From assembly GCF_013041605.1 (NCBI RefSeq), contig NZ_JABEQC010000007.1:186001-250000 (forward strand): a DNA stretch of 64,000 bases. Reading direction: 5' to 3'. Origin of the DNA: Vibrio plantisponsor. GTDB lineage: Bacteria > Pseudomonadota > Gammaproteobacteria > Enterobacterales > Vibrionaceae. Positions 52,619-62,667 of the stretch are shown piece after piece. Each line of letters begins with the position of its first letter. Position 1 is the first letter of the stretch. The notes beneath the pieces are model-generated. The model saw only the letters and a program-made list of their open reading frames with translations, was not told the origin of the DNA and made no database searches. The translations under genes and the position numbers were made by a program.

Positions 52619-54127
52619 TTAAAAAATCGTCAAATCTGAAAAGCGATACCAACCAGAATCTTGCTTGCCAACGTTAGCGAAATTTAAGCGTGCATCACCA
52701 TGGCTATCAACCAGAGCAAGCTCAAGATAGTAATGCCCAGCTGCAAGTGTACTTGGTAGCGTAAGGCTACTGTGCGTTTCGTGTTCTCCCGGTAACCATG
52801 AACGAACATCGTAACTAGAAGTACCAAAGAAAGCGGTATTACCATTGGCATCTATTAATCTGTAAGCCAAATAACGATGTTGATAAGGTGGAGCGACACC
52901 TTCGTTGACAAACAATGCGTTCACGTTCAACACACCACCCGCTTTGAGTTCAACTTGGTGATTGAGTTTCTCAAAACGAATTCGGTAGCCAATCTTAAGC
53001 AGTGCGTCATCAAGTAGCCCACGATATTGAGTCGGGATGGGCTTTGATTTCAAATTCAGCGTCGACGCGTGATGCGCAATTGCCCATTCCAAACTGGCTT
53101 TCACTTCTTCATAGCTATAGCCTTGAGTTGATTCCCAACCTTGCATTGTTCCACAGGTTTCAAGACTGATAGGTCCACGTTGCCAACTAGTATCAAAGTT
53201 CGGGTCGTCATATTGAGCTTGCTGAATACGATATGGGTAATCATCTCTCATGTGGCTCCAAGTTGTTGAGAAATGGTGCCAGTCTCCCCAACAATCCGCT
53301 CGCCATCCCGCTCCTTTTTCAGTCGCGTAAGCTAAGCTGTTACCGCCGCTGATTAACATCACTTTTGGTGTTTTAGGGAATGCTTCAAAATGCAGATCAA
53401 CCCACTTGTTCAGGTCAGCATCGCTGTATTTCTGATGTAATGGCTCTAAACCGGAAAAGTTACTGTTGTGCCATTCGCCCCAAGAGCCGACCATGCCAAT
53501 ATCAATATGGCTTAAGTTTGAGTTGCCATCGTAACGCTTACCGAACGCGTTCAGCAGTTTTTCACCGTAGTAAAGGTACAAGCTGTCATCCAGATTTGGA
53601 ACGAAGGTTTTATTATCTTCAGTCCAATAACCGCTAATGCCTTTGTCAATTAGCCATTGTGGTACTTTGCTGCCACTTTCCGGTTCTTCCGCTGTCATAA
53701 AGCGAATCGCTACCATTTTAGGTGGCGTTTCATGGCGGTTTTCACTGAGAATTTTATCCAGCTTATCAAAGGCATACCTACCTTCTTCAGGCTCTAATTC
53801 ATTCCAGTAGAATCGGTAGTAATCAATGCCAGCATCCGGATATTCGCTAGAGCTTAATGTCGAACCCCAATTATCGTGAAAGGTTTCAACGCCCATCCCT
53901 GGGTTAGTAACAGGGCCAGTAAGCGCAGTAGGATAGACGGTAATAAATCTTTGATTGTTCAGATCATCCAGTTCGCTTTCGCCACCGCCAGTATTACTCT
54001 CGGTTTCAGAACCTTGATCGTGCTTATTATTTGGCGGACGGTTATCTGGCTTTTTTGCCAGTCCAGAACTAAGAGGCAACATTGTCAGCATTGCCAATAC
54101 AACAGCTTTGTAAGGCCGTATTTTCAT
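52619..54127 (-). CDS. Secreted DUF4832 glycosidase-like protein
   Basis: A 502-residue secreted protein. The signal peptide (VVLAMLTMLPLSSGLA) is followed by an Asn/Gly/Glu-rich low-complexity linker (about residues 26-57). The body contains a TIM-barrel-like part (TNPGMGVETFHDNW; YYRFYWNELEPEEGRYAFDKLD; IDIGMVGSWGEWHNS, where Glu/Asp could be catalytic) and a C-terminal beta-sandwich (DUF4832, about 395-500). Such proteins are found near polysaccharide loci. It may trim or degrade the exopolysaccharide made by the operon on the same strand; that is inferred. It starts 18 bases after the small membrane gene. Confidence 0.8.
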   Translation of the reverse strand: MKIRPYKAVVLAMLTMLPLSSGLAKKPDNRPPNNKHDQGSETESNTGGGESELDDLNNQRFITVYPTALTGPVTNPGMGVETFHDNWGSTLSSSEYPDAGIDYYRFYWNELEPEEGRYAFDKLDKILSENRHETPPKMVAIRFMTAEEPESGSKVPQWLIDKGISGYWTEDNKTFVPNLDDSLYLYYGEKLLNAFGKRYDGNSNLSHIDIGMVGSWGEWHNSNFSGLEPLHQKYSDADLNKWVDLHFEAFPKTPKVMLISGGNSLAYATEKGAGWRADCWGDWHHFSTTWSHMRDDYPYRIQQAQYDDPNFDTSWQRGPISLETCGTMQGWESTQGYSYEEVKASLEWAIAHHASTLNLKSKPIPTQYRGLLDDALLKIGYRIRFEKLNHQVELKAGGVLNVNALFVNEGVAPPYQHRYLAYRLIDANGNTAFFGTSSYDVRSWLPGEHETHSSLTLPSTLAAGHYYLELALVDSHGDARLNFANVGKQDSGWYRFSDLTIF

Positions 54128-54145
54128 AAAAACCTCGGGGTTAAT

Positions 54146-54550
54146 TTACAATGATAATCCTTTAAACCAATCCCAAATTCCGAATGAAAATCCCTTAAAA
54201 ATATCAATACCAAGTGCTGACTTGATTAAGTACAGAGCCAGCATTGCCAAAAGGCTGATCGATACCACTCCTATTAGGATTAATAGCGTAAGAACAAAGT
54301 GAACCAACTTTGAACGCTCGCGCACTTGTTTTCGATGATCTCTGCCACACAGAAATACAAAATAGAAACGTTTACCGAACCAAGGCACGGTTTCTCTGAT
54401 ATCAATAGAGTGTCTTGCGACCAACCCCATCGATTTCACTGCATGTTCTATGGCACGCTTTTGCTCGTCATTTAACGTCTCAGCAATATCACTATCTAAA
54501 GTGTGATAGAACTGCTTAATAACTTTGTCTGATCGGTTGTTAGACGACAC
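54146..54550 (-). CDS. Small membrane protein of the exopolysaccharide operon
   Basis: A 134-residue protein starting at GTG. The first 80 residues are charged and soluble (TLNDEQKRAIEHAVKSMGLVARHSIDIRETVPWFGKRFYFVF), followed by basic residues and one clear membrane helix (about residues 84-110: VLTLLILIGVVSISLLAMLALYL). The C-terminus is amphipathic. It lies in the polysaccharide operon between a glycosyltransferase and the DUF4832 gene. Not recognised. Confidence 0.72.
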   Translation of the reverse strand: MSSNNRSDKVIKQFYHTLDSDIAETLNDEQKRAIEHAVKSMGLVARHSIDIRETVPWFGKRFYFVFLCGRDHRKQVRERSKLVHFVLTLLILIGVVSISLLAMLALYLIKSALGIDIFKGFSFGIWDWFKGLSL

Positions 54551-54574
54551 TTGTTTAATACCCGTTAGTTACTT

Positions 54575-55678
54575 TCAACTCAGCGCTTTTTTATAAACTT
54601 CAACAGTTTGAGCGGCTATTTTCTCCCAGTCATACTTTTCCAAGTAAGTGGCATAATCCACTTCAACCTGTTCTGGAAAATTCGCTAGTTTACTTGCCAA
54701 TGAATTCACATCACCAACCGGAAAATAACTTTGCTCATTTAACCCAACTTCAGTATTTGCAGGTATATCGCTGACAATCGCTGGAAGTGAGAACGACATG
54801 GCTTCTAAAAGTGCAATGGGTAAACCTTCATGATAAGAAGGCATAACAAACACTTTTGCTTGAGAGAAGAGCACTTTCAGTTCATCCCCTTTAACAAAAC
54901 CTGTTAACTTCACACCCTTCGTATTACGCGCTTTCGCTTTCAACTCTGAGCTATATACCGTTTCGTGGTCGGTATCACCAATCAAAACTAATGGCAGAGA
55001 TAGTTCTGATTTTGCATAAGCATCAATCAGATCATGAAAGCCCTTTTCTTCAACAAATCGACCAACCGCCACAAGATAACCTTTAGCGGACAACTCATGA
55101 TTGGCTAAATATTTATCAATAACGGCACTATCTAGCGGCTGCGCTTTAAGCACGCCGTTATAGATTAAATTGGCATCAAAGCGCTGGTACTTATCTTTGA
55201 TAATAGTATTGATCACATCGGATATCACAATCACTTCGCTTGCCCACTTTGAAGCGAATCTTTCACCCAATTGCAGAATTTTCTTAGCAAAACCTCCCCA
55301 CTTCTGACGGTCATAGTCTGGACCATGGTGAGTAAATACGACTTTCTTTCCGAGCAGACGCAGCAGCGGTACCACCAAACCCGGACCAATGGCATGTACG
55401 TGTACGACATCCGAACCATCAGTTAAGGTCGAAAATGCGGCTAGAGTTGAGTGGACAATTGCTTCGAGTGATTTCTTCTTTGGCGCCCAAATAGCTTTGG
55501 TTCTCACACCTTGGTATTCAGAATGCTGATAAGGAACGTAAGGGGAACGCGCAATCACACACACTTCCGCACCTGTTTGTCGCACTATTTCCGGATACAA
55601 GTGCTGGCAATGGGTTTCAACGCCACCAAGCACATCAGGAATTCCTCGTGTACCTAACACAGTGATCTTCATAGTCAT
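54575..55678 (-). CDS. Glycosyltransferase, GT4-type
   Basis: A 367-residue GT-B glycosyltransferase. The N-terminal part (VLGTRGIPDVLGGVETHCQHLYPEI) is the DUF1972-like region of rhamnosyl-type transferases; the C-terminal donor-binding part has LVAVGRFVEEKGFHDLIDA and the EX7E-type motif PSYHEGLPIALLEAMSFSLPAI. The ATG at 55678 sits one base after the previous gene's stop. Sugar specificity cannot be read. Confidence 0.9.
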   Translation of the reverse strand: MTMKITVLGTRGIPDVLGGVETHCQHLYPEIVRQTGAEVCVIARSPYVPYQHSEYQGVRTKAIWAPKKKSLEAIVHSTLAAFSTLTDGSDVVHVHAIGPGLVVPLLRLLGKKVVFTHHGPDYDRQKWGGFAKKILQLGERFASKWASEVIVISDVINTIIKDKYQRFDANLIYNGVLKAQPLDSAVIDKYLANHELSAKGYLVAVGRFVEEKGFHDLIDAYAKSELSLPLVLIGDTDHETVYSSELKAKARNTKGVKLTGFVKGDELKVLFSQAKVFVMPSYHEGLPIALLEAMSFSLPAIVSDIPANTEVGLNEQSYFPVGDVNSLASKLANFPEQVEVDYATYLEKYDWEKIAAQTVEVYKKALS

Positions 55679-55679
55679 G

Positions 55680-56891
55680 TTATTTCTCACTCAGTAATTC
55701 TTGGTACAAATGCATAAGCGTATTTTCATGGCGAGCCAAAGAGTACTTGTTCTCTAAGCGATGGCGAGCACGATTTCCGAACTCAACAACCAGCTCTGGG
55801 TGCTGAACGAAATCATCCATTACTTGTGCTAAAGAATCAGGATTCCCAGATTCAAACAAACGCCCTTCTACCCCTTCTCTTACTTGTTCCGGAATGCCAC
55901 CAATATTCGCACCGATGATCGGCTTACCATAGGCCATGGCTTCAATAACCGACATAGAACAGTTTTCATAACATTCAGAAGGAACAATGACTGCGCTGCA
56001 CTCTTTGATCAACGTGTGCAGAGTATCGCCGCTTTGGAAACCGAGAAAATCGATATTGTCGTAATTAGCGACCAACTCATTATATAAAGGCCCGTCGCCA
56101 ACCACTTTTAATGGCATCTCCTGCTTAGAACGTTGATAAGCTTCAGCCAAGGTCGCTACGCCTTTTTCAACACTTAATCGTCCCAAATAGAGGATGTATC
56201 GCCCGTCTTTGACACCATTTCGCTCAACATGCTCATCAATGCCATTCACAACCACTTCAATACGATTATGGGGTAATTTTTGGCGAATAATGTTGGCGAG
56301 AAACTCACTAGGCGAAACGATCACATCCACAGCTTGGTAGTTCTTAGCCAATGATTGATAAGTAGCCTCAAGCGATAATAACGCACTCTTAAACAGCGAA
56401 CCTTCCTGACAACGATACTTAAACGCGTTCCATACCGAACCTTTCAAACAAGCTTCGCAGGTATGTCCATCTCGGTACATGGTGTAACTAGGGCATGCTA
56501 TTTTTGTGTCATGAGCTGTCAGCACCGTTTTGCAGCCTAATGACTTGGCGACTTTAATGATCGATGGCGTCAGCTGATGATAGATATTGTGAAAGTGAAC
56601 GATTGCAGGGCGCTCTTTGGTAATTAAGGCTGTTAACTTCTCACAAGCTTCACTGTTATGAATAAAATTGATCGCCGTTTTCACGCTGCCTAACAAGCTC
56701 TTCTTGCCGTCATGGTAATCAACATTAGAGACAAAATAGTCACTAAAAGCCGACTCAATGTTTTTCTCATGCTGCATTGAGAAATCTATAATCGTTGCCC
56801 CTGAACGCGCTAACATCTCGCGCTCCTGAAAAAATACAGTTTCGGCTCCGCCTTTCATAAAGAAGAACTTGTTTACTAGAAGAATTTTCAT
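55680..56891 (-). CDS. Glycosyltransferase, GT4-type
   Basis: A 403-residue GT-B glycosyltransferase. The N-terminal NKFFFMKGGAETVFFQEREML and the C-terminal ILYLGRLSVEKGVATLAEAYQ and PSECYENCSMSVIEAMAYGKPIIG define the family-4 fold. The Cys-rich patch ACPSYTMYRDGHTCEACLKG is typical of this subtype. Its ATG overlaps the GT2 stop by four bases (ATGA), so the genes are coupled. Confidence 0.9.
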   Translation of the reverse strand: MKILLVNKFFFMKGGAETVFFQEREMLARSGATIIDFSMQHEKNIESAFSDYFVSNVDYHDGKKSLLGSVKTAINFIHNSEACEKLTALITKERPAIVHFHNIYHQLTPSIIKVAKSLGCKTVLTAHDTKIACPSYTMYRDGHTCEACLKGSVWNAFKYRCQEGSLFKSALLSLEATYQSLAKNYQAVDVIVSPSEFLANIIRQKLPHNRIEVVVNGIDEHVERNGVKDGRYILYLGRLSVEKGVATLAEAYQRSKQEMPLKVVGDGPLYNELVANYDNIDFLGFQSGDTLHTLIKECSAVIVPSECYENCSMSVIEAMAYGKPIIGANIGGIPEQVREGVEGRLFESGNPDSLAQVMDDFVQHPELVVEFGNRARHRLENKYSLARHENTLMHLYQELLSEK

Positions 56892-57886
56892 TGCTGTTCT
56901 CCCTTAATCAGTCGGTTATCCGGCGCTTGATTGGGATCTTTCAAACGACAACTCAACCCTCGAATAAGCCCTGCAGAAAACACACTCAAATTCACCACAC
57001 TTTGTAGAGCATCTCTAAATGATCGGTTCTTAATTGCTTTCAACGCAAAAAAAGCCACCAGCGGCAGGAGCGCAATCGAGATAATTTTTATATGGAAAGT
57101 CAGAATGGATATCGCCACTAAGAACAAATAAAGGGTAAAGACCGCCTCGTTCTTAACTACGAGCAGCGCGTCTTTAAAGTGCGGCTTTCCCCACGCACTT
57201 TTTAACAGTTCACCAGAAGCAAACAAATAGCCACTTCTCCAGCGATACTTCATTAGTTCGATGGAAGACATATCATAAGAAGTGTGGGAGAAGTATGGAA
57301 CGGCCAGTCGATGCAGCTTGTAACCCGCATGCTTTAATCGCATACCCAGTTCTGCTTCTTCATACGCATGAAGATTACGATTGGTTAAATAACCGATTTT
57401 TTCGATAGCAGAACGTCGATACAAGCCGCCCCCTCCAAGATGAGAGGTATCGCCTACAGGATAGATCTTGTGAATACGCTGCTTGCGGGACTTGAACTCG
57501 TAGCTTTGTGCATCATCCATTTCCACCATACCGGCTACGCCAGCGTAATCGCGGTGAGTATCTAAATAAGCAATCCCCTGCTCGATAAAGCCGGGCGCCA
57601 GTTCCATATCCCCATCCATGAGAAGAAGAAACTCGCCTTGTGCATGAAGATAGCCTAGCTGATGCCCTACACCACAACAGCGTTCATCACCATTAACCAA
57701 TGTGGCAACCTTGGCTCCATGTTCCAAAGCTATCGCTTGAGTATCGTCTGATGACAGGCTGTCAGCGACGATAATCTCATGAGAGTAGTTGGATAAATTG
57801 TCGCGAATGCTGGTAATAGTTTTCGCGATCCCAGCCTGTTCATTATACGTTTTGATAATGACACTGATTTTAATATCTTCACCCAT
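56888..57886 (-). CDS. Glycosyltransferase, GT2-type, with membrane segments
   Basis: A GT-A glycosyltransferase of 332 residues. It begins KISVIIKTYNEQAGIAKTI; the metal-binding motif is LLMDGDMELAPG (DGD), and the acceptor region HAYEEAELGMRLKHAGYKL contains the ED-like motif. Hydrophobic stretches near residues 240-285 suggest membrane association. I prefer the ATG at 57886 with GTGAG upstream; the GTG at 57898 is possible. It overlaps the polymerase gene end. Confidence 0.88.
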   Translation of the reverse strand: MGEDIKISVIIKTYNEQAGIAKTITSIRDNLSNYSHEIIVADSLSSDDTQAIALEHGAKVATLVNGDERCCGVGHQLGYLHAQGEFLLLMDGDMELAPGFIEQGIAYLDTHRDYAGVAGMVEMDDAQSYEFKSRKQRIHKIYPVGDTSHLGGGGLYRRSAIEKIGYLTNRNLHAYEEAELGMRLKHAGYKLHRLAVPYFSHTSYDMSSIELMKYRWRSGYLFASGELLKSAWGKPHFKDALLVVKNEAVFTLYLFLVAISILTFHIKIISIALLPLVAFFALKAIKNRSFRDALQSVVNLSVFSAGLIRGLSCRLKDPNQAPDNRLIKGEQQ

Positions 57887-59270
57887 AGGAAGGCTCACTT
57901 ATTGTTAATACTGACTTGCGAATAACTAACGCGGCACCTAATGAAAAATAGAACAGAAACTGCAACATAGGCACGATCATCAAAGTTTGACTGTAAGGGA
58001 GACTCAAAAGACCAGCGATACCAAAGGCAATAAACGCAGGTTGGAAAGAAAGCAAACGCACGTCTTCCTGCGTAACTCGGTCACTCGGAATAAGCGGTTT
58101 TGGCATTACAATTCGTAGGGTATAACCTATGACGCCAAAGAACAGTAAGGTTCCAAGCAAACCCATTTCCCAAAGCAACATGCTCAATGATGTTGAATCC
58201 AAAAACACATTAAAAATGACGTTCAAAAATCCTGGGGCAACAGTACTTCCTCGGTTAGTGGCATTAAGACCATAACCAAACAGCTGACTTGGTAATCCCC
58301 ACAAGTCGCTGTTTTTTGCCCAGAAAAACATTGTTGTCATCCTGCCGAGTTCGCCCGTTTCTTCCAGTATGTAGTTCGGGTCGAACGCGTAAGACAAAGA
58401 GTCGATAAAGATGTCCAAAGCACCTTTATCTGAACTACCCGCAAAAGCGGAGGAATAAGATGCAGCCAATATCATGATGGCAAGAGAAATAAGGCCAAAT
58501 ATACCGCCAATGATCATCAATGCTGTTTTAAGGTCGAGTCGTTTCATTCCCGCCAGATAGCTTGGAGAAAACCAGACGAACGCCAGCAAGAACGGTGAAA
58601 TCAGAATAACGAATTTCACCTCGCCCAAAATACACAAGATAAATGCCGCAATGATGTGCAGACCGGTGTTTAACTTCGTCGCCAGACCATGTTTATATTC
58701 AGAAAGCTTAAGCAGCATGATCAGTAAACAGAACAACCCCATTGCGGCAGTGTTCCCGCCTTTCATTGGGTCTCCACCAAATGTGCCTACGACCGCATCC
58801 CATTTTTCATACTCGCCACGGAAGGCAACGCGTTTGGGAACAATAATCAGGATCTGGTATAAAATGACGGGGAACTGAATATAGAACACCCAATAAAGCG
58901 CTTTGGTAATCCGATAAATCTGTGACTCGCGCACAAAGCCCAGTAACAGACAAAACATAATCAGCGATATTGCTAACTCGTTTTTCATACCGACAATCGT
59001 TACTTTGATGCCGCTTTGCAATACCGTCGATACGGTTGCCAACGCAAACAAACTCACGAACAACACCAATAAAACTCGTTCTTTGTTGTCCAGATAAAAG
59101 GCACTGTAACGAGTTTGCATTGGTAACAGCAGTACCATTAAACAGGTCATCAAAAACGGCAGCCAAAGAACCGCGCCAATCCCCGTGAAATACTGCACGA
59201 CTCCACAAAATATCAGTGTGGTTAATGTAACAACTTGGAGGTAAAGCCCGCTGTTTAAACTAAGGTTCAC
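57879..59270 (-). CDS. Wzy-like polysaccharide polymerase
   Basis: A 463-residue membrane protein with about 11-12 helices and a large periplasmic loop (about residues 265-335, YSSAFAGSSDKGALDIFIDSLSYAFDP), which is the layout of O-antigen ligase/polymerase proteins. It would polymerise repeat units on the periplasmic side. The start is a GTG with GGAGG upstream, overlapping the flippase stop by four bases. Assignment rests on topology and operon context. Confidence 0.82.
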   Translation of the reverse strand: MNLSLNSGLYLQVVTLTTLIFCGVVQYFTGIGAVLWLPFLMTCLMVLLLPMQTRYSAFYLDNKERVLLVLFVSLFALATVSTVLQSGIKVTIVGMKNELAISLIMFCLLLGFVRESQIYRITKALYWVFYIQFPVILYQILIIVPKRVAFRGEYEKWDAVVGTFGGDPMKGGNTAAMGLFCLLIMLLKLSEYKHGLATKLNTGLHIIAAFILCILGEVKFVILISPFLLAFVWFSPSYLAGMKRLDLKTALMIIGGIFGLISLAIMILAASYSSAFAGSSDKGALDIFIDSLSYAFDPNYILEETGELGRMTTMFFWAKNSDLWGLPSQLFGYGLNATNRGSTVAPGFLNVIFNVFLDSTSLSMLLWEMGLLGTLLFFGVIGYTLRIVMPKPLIPSDRVTQEDVRLLSFQPAFIAFGIAGLLSLPYSQTLMIVPMLQFLFYFSLGAALVIRKSVLTISEPSYG

Positions 59271-60493
59271 TTTGCCTCCACTCCTTCTCGCATAGAACGA
59301 GCCCGTTGATTCACTTTCAAATAAATGAATCCATAACGAACAGCAGAAAGTACCGCATAAGTGGTCACTGAATACGCGTAGTCGTTGTAGAAATAAGGCA
59401 GGATGACAAACGCCATAACAACGACCGCCAACTGCTCAAGTTGAATACGCAGGAAATACTTGGGAGATCCAAACACCAGTTCAATAACCGTCAACGGGCA
59501 AATAGCCAATGCAGGGAACAGATACGGCAGCATATAACGTGAAGTTGGAATCGATTCTACCCATTCGTGAGTGATCCAGTTTTTGGCCGCTGCGAATTCC
59601 ATCACGATCGGATAGAAGATAAAGACGCCAGCTGTAGCGATTAAACCAAGGACGAAAAGAAGTTTGCGTACCTTTATGAATTCTGGGTAATTGAAACGCT
59701 GATTGCGAAAATCTAACGACCATTTAGAGAAGATAGAATTACGTACCGCATTCCCGACAATCACGACTGGCGATAAACAGAATCGGCTGACAATCGCAAA
59801 ATAGCCTGCCGTTACCGCAGAAAACCAATAGTTGATGAGAACTGTCGGCAAATTACTGTTTGCCATAGCCAACACTTCAGCACTACCGATACTGACAATG
59901 TGTTGTTTATTACGCTTAAAGAATTCTCTGTTGGATGACCAGCCCCACTGATTCCATGCCATGCGTCGAAATGGCATCGAGTAAAGTAACCATAGAAAAA
60001 CGATAACAATCAGCGCAATAGCCCAGCTCCAGTAAAGCAACTCCGCAGTTGGAGTCATCAACACACACACTAAAACTAAGCCTGAAGCAAGCAAACGTTG
60101 AAACGCTAACAGCTTCATTTTTTCATCACGCAATAGCAGGTTTTCAGAGATCAAAATCCAAGCATGAGCAAGAGTCAGCAGATAGTAGAGTGCAAATGGT
60201 TTATTGAATAACCAAACAATAACTGCGGTAAACGGAATGGCTAATACCACGGTCTGAATAAGGCAAAACACGATGTTTTGCGCCAGATGTTCATCTTGCT
60301 GTTTTGGGATCAAAAGCTGCGAAGCAAAAGTACATATCTGTGCACCAATCAGCACAATACTGTACACCATGGCATAAATACCGACTTCGTTCATGCCATA
60401 ACGGTTTGATACGAACCAGATGGATGATGCCCCTATCACTTGGGTGAGCATCGAAGAGCTGGCAATCGTCGAGATACTTTTGATCAGCCCCAT
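59267..60493 (-). CDS. Wzx-like oligosaccharide flippase
   Basis: A 408-residue membrane protein with about 12 helices and short loops. The start GLIKSISTIASSSMLTQVIGASSIWFVSNRYGMNEVGIYAM is typical of polysaccharide flippases of the MOP superfamily. It would move undecaprenyl-linked repeat units across the inner membrane. It follows the co-polymerase gene by 4 bases and overlaps the polymerase gene. Confidence 0.87.
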   Translation of the reverse strand: MGLIKSISTIASSSMLTQVIGASSIWFVSNRYGMNEVGIYAMVYSIVLIGAQICTFASQLLIPKQQDEHLAQNIVFCLIQTVVLAIPFTAVIVWLFNKPFALYYLLTLAHAWILISENLLLRDEKMKLLAFQRLLASGLVLVCVLMTPTAELLYWSWAIALIVIVFLWLLYSMPFRRMAWNQWGWSSNREFFKRNKQHIVSIGSAEVLAMANSNLPTVLINYWFSAVTAGYFAIVSRFCLSPVVIVGNAVRNSIFSKWSLDFRNQRFNYPEFIKVRKLLFVLGLIATAGVFIFYPIVMEFAAAKNWITHEWVESIPTSRYMLPYLFPALAICPLTVIELVFGSPKYFLRIQLEQLAVVVMAFVILPYFYNDYAYSVTTYAVLSAVRYGFIYLKVNQRARSMREGVEAK

Positions 60494-60497
60494 GCGA

Positions 60498-62666
60498 TCA
60501 ATCCTCAGCTAACAACGCTGAAAAACTGCCTTGAGCAATAAACTGCTTACTTTCTTCACTTTGTAAGTTATCCGCTTGCACTCGGTTCAGTACCGCGCCA
60601 ATAGTGTTGATATCAGGTTGGTTCAACTTATCGATATCTTGACGAATAACTGGAACAGAGCGACAAGCCGCTTGCATCACCACAACGACTCCATCTAATG
60701 TTTTAGCGGCTAACTGGGTATCTTTGTTGTCCGTCAAGCTTGGCAGATTCACAACGATTCGTTCGTAAAGCTCAGGCAGCTCTTGCATCATGTGCAAAAA
60801 TTGCTCGCTAGAGAAATACACCAAAGGTGACTGTTCAAGAACTCCACGCGGCAAGAAATCGAGCTTTTCGTTGAGTGAGATAAACAATGACTTGTGATTG
60901 TCATTTGCGCCAGCCCATTGAGCTGCACCTTTAGCTTCTGAGGCTCCGCTCATCGCCTCGTCCGCTTGTGGAAGAAATTCAGGCAACATTGATAAGCCTG
61001 TTTCACTGCGAAAATCGAGATCCAACAAAAGCGTCTTATGGTTGCGGCTTAAACTGTCAGCCAGCAATTGCGAAACTAGCGTCGCCCCTTCTTTTTCCGT
61101 ACTGGAGACAACACCTATGCAATAAGCTGACGGTGATGCTAGCTGAATCGCGGTTTTAATGCCGTGAAATGATTCCATCGCATAAGGATTACTGCGAATC
61201 AGATTAACGAGTTCGCTTCTGTCCTCTGATTGCCCCATTTCCGGTAAATCAGCTAACGGTTTCAAACCTAATTTTTTCAAGACCTGTGTCAGGTTGTAGA
61301 TCTTTTGATCCATTGCAGCGCGAATAATCACGTACAAGGTGGATAGTGCGAATGACATAATGAACACCATTGCCAACAGCAACAATTTGTTCGGTTTTGC
61401 TGGTTTTTTGGCAACTGCGGCTGGGTCGTATAAAACAGCATCCGGTTCGCGATAAGTAGAAGACAGCTCTTGCTCTTTGCTACGCAAGAACATCTCTTTA
61501 TAGAGGTCTTCTGTTTTTTGCAAATCAGTCTGCATACTTTCGTAAATATCACGTTTCGCCACTAATAATTTGAAGCCATTTTTCTGCTCATTCAACAGCG
61601 CTTTATAGCGATTCTCTTTTGCCAGCTGGGCTTGATACTCTTTGTACAAGCCTAATTTCAACTCGACCAAAAGACGGCGGAATTGAAGCTCTATCGCTCT
61701 GATCTGCGCTTCTGCTTCTAGGATCTTGTTATGTTTTGGCCCGTAGCGATTCTGCAGATCAAACAGCGTTCGCTTGGCCTGAATCATTGCGATACGCAAA
61801 TCCTGCAACTGAGGATGGCTGGAAATTTCGGGAATCGCTGCAAGATCTTCCAGCGGGGCATCTAAGTTCTGCACCACCAGCTCATAGTGAGATTGAGCAA
61901 GCATTCGACGTTCAGTAGCGTTGGCTAAACGCTCCGTCATAATGCTGAGTTGTTGAGTTTCAAAACCATCAATGCCTTTAAAGGTAATCAAGCCTTCTTT
62001 GTTAAGAAACTGCTCCATTTCCTTTTTCTTACTTGCCACTTGCTTGCGCAGTTCTTCCATCTGCTGCTCATTCCACTGTTGAGCAGCTAAGGTTTTCTCT
62101 ACTTTTTTGTCGATGGTGTAATCAATAAATGCTTGGGCAACACCATCGGCGATTCGTGCGGCTTCTTGCGCGTCTTCCGCTTCAAAGGAAACATGCACCA
62201 GTTGCGTTAAGCGCACTTCTGAAAAAGAGAGGTGTTTACGAATGTATTTAACCGTCGCCTTCATTAAATCAGCTTCGGTCATTGGTAATTCTCGAATGCT
62301 ATCGTCGACTGTCACGCCACCGTTGTATCGAGGATCCTCATTGAGTTTGAGATCTTTGATGGCCTTTTCCAGTACAACACGGGATTGCATCAGATTAAGT
62401 TGTGTAACGTAGTATGGCGATCGAGTGGAATCGTATCCGTCCACATTTTCAATTGGCGTAGCGTTGTCTTCCTGTGCTTTGATTAATACCGTTGCGGTGG
62501 AAACATACTTCGAACTCATACCAGAAATCAGCGGAAAGCAAGCTCCCGTTACCACAACAGTAAAGAGCAGAATCTTCCACCAGTGTTTCTTTAATGCTTT
62601 TATAAATGGTGCAAAATCGATGCTGCTTTCCATCTTTTGACCATTTTCAATCATGCCTACTGCCAT
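60498..62666 (-). CDS. Wzz/Wzc-like polysaccharide co-polymerase with degenerate kinase domain
   Basis: A 722-residue protein. Membrane helix 1 (about residues 33-53) leads to a large periplasmic coiled-coil region (about 60-420: KKEMEQFLNKEG, RYGPKHNKILEAEAQIRAIEL); helix 2 is about 428-450; a cytoplasmic BY-kinase-like domain follows (about 475-700). In it Walker A is STEKEGATLV instead of GxxxxGKS/T, A' is TLLLDLDFR, and Walker B is RIVVNLPS; the C-terminal Tyr cluster is missing. It probably controls chain length without kinase activity. Confidence 0.9.
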   Translation of the reverse strand: MAVGMIENGQKMESSIDFAPFIKALKKHWWKILLFTVVVTGACFPLISGMSSKYVSTATVLIKAQEDNATPIENVDGYDSTRSPYYVTQLNLMQSRVVLEKAIKDLKLNEDPRYNGGVTVDDSIRELPMTEADLMKATVKYIRKHLSFSEVRLTQLVHVSFEAEDAQEAARIADGVAQAFIDYTIDKKVEKTLAAQQWNEQQMEELRKQVASKKKEMEQFLNKEGLITFKGIDGFETQQLSIMTERLANATERRMLAQSHYELVVQNLDAPLEDLAAIPEISSHPQLQDLRIAMIQAKRTLFDLQNRYGPKHNKILEAEAQIRAIELQFRRLLVELKLGLYKEYQAQLAKENRYKALLNEQKNGFKLLVAKRDIYESMQTDLQKTEDLYKEMFLRSKEQELSSTYREPDAVLYDPAAVAKKPAKPNKLLLLAMVFIMSFALSTLYVIIRAAMDQKIYNLTQVLKKLGLKPLADLPEMGQSEDRSELVNLIRSNPYAMESFHGIKTAIQLASPSAYCIGVVSSTEKEGATLVSQLLADSLSRNHKTLLLDLDFRSETGLSMLPEFLPQADEAMSGASEAKGAAQWAGANDNHKSLFISLNEKLDFLPRGVLEQSPLVYFSSEQFLHMMQELPELYERIVVNLPSLTDNKDTQLAAKTLDGVVVVMQAACRSVPVIRQDIDKLNQPDINTIGAVLNRVQADNLQSEESKQFIAQGSFSALLAED

Positions 62667-62667
62667 A

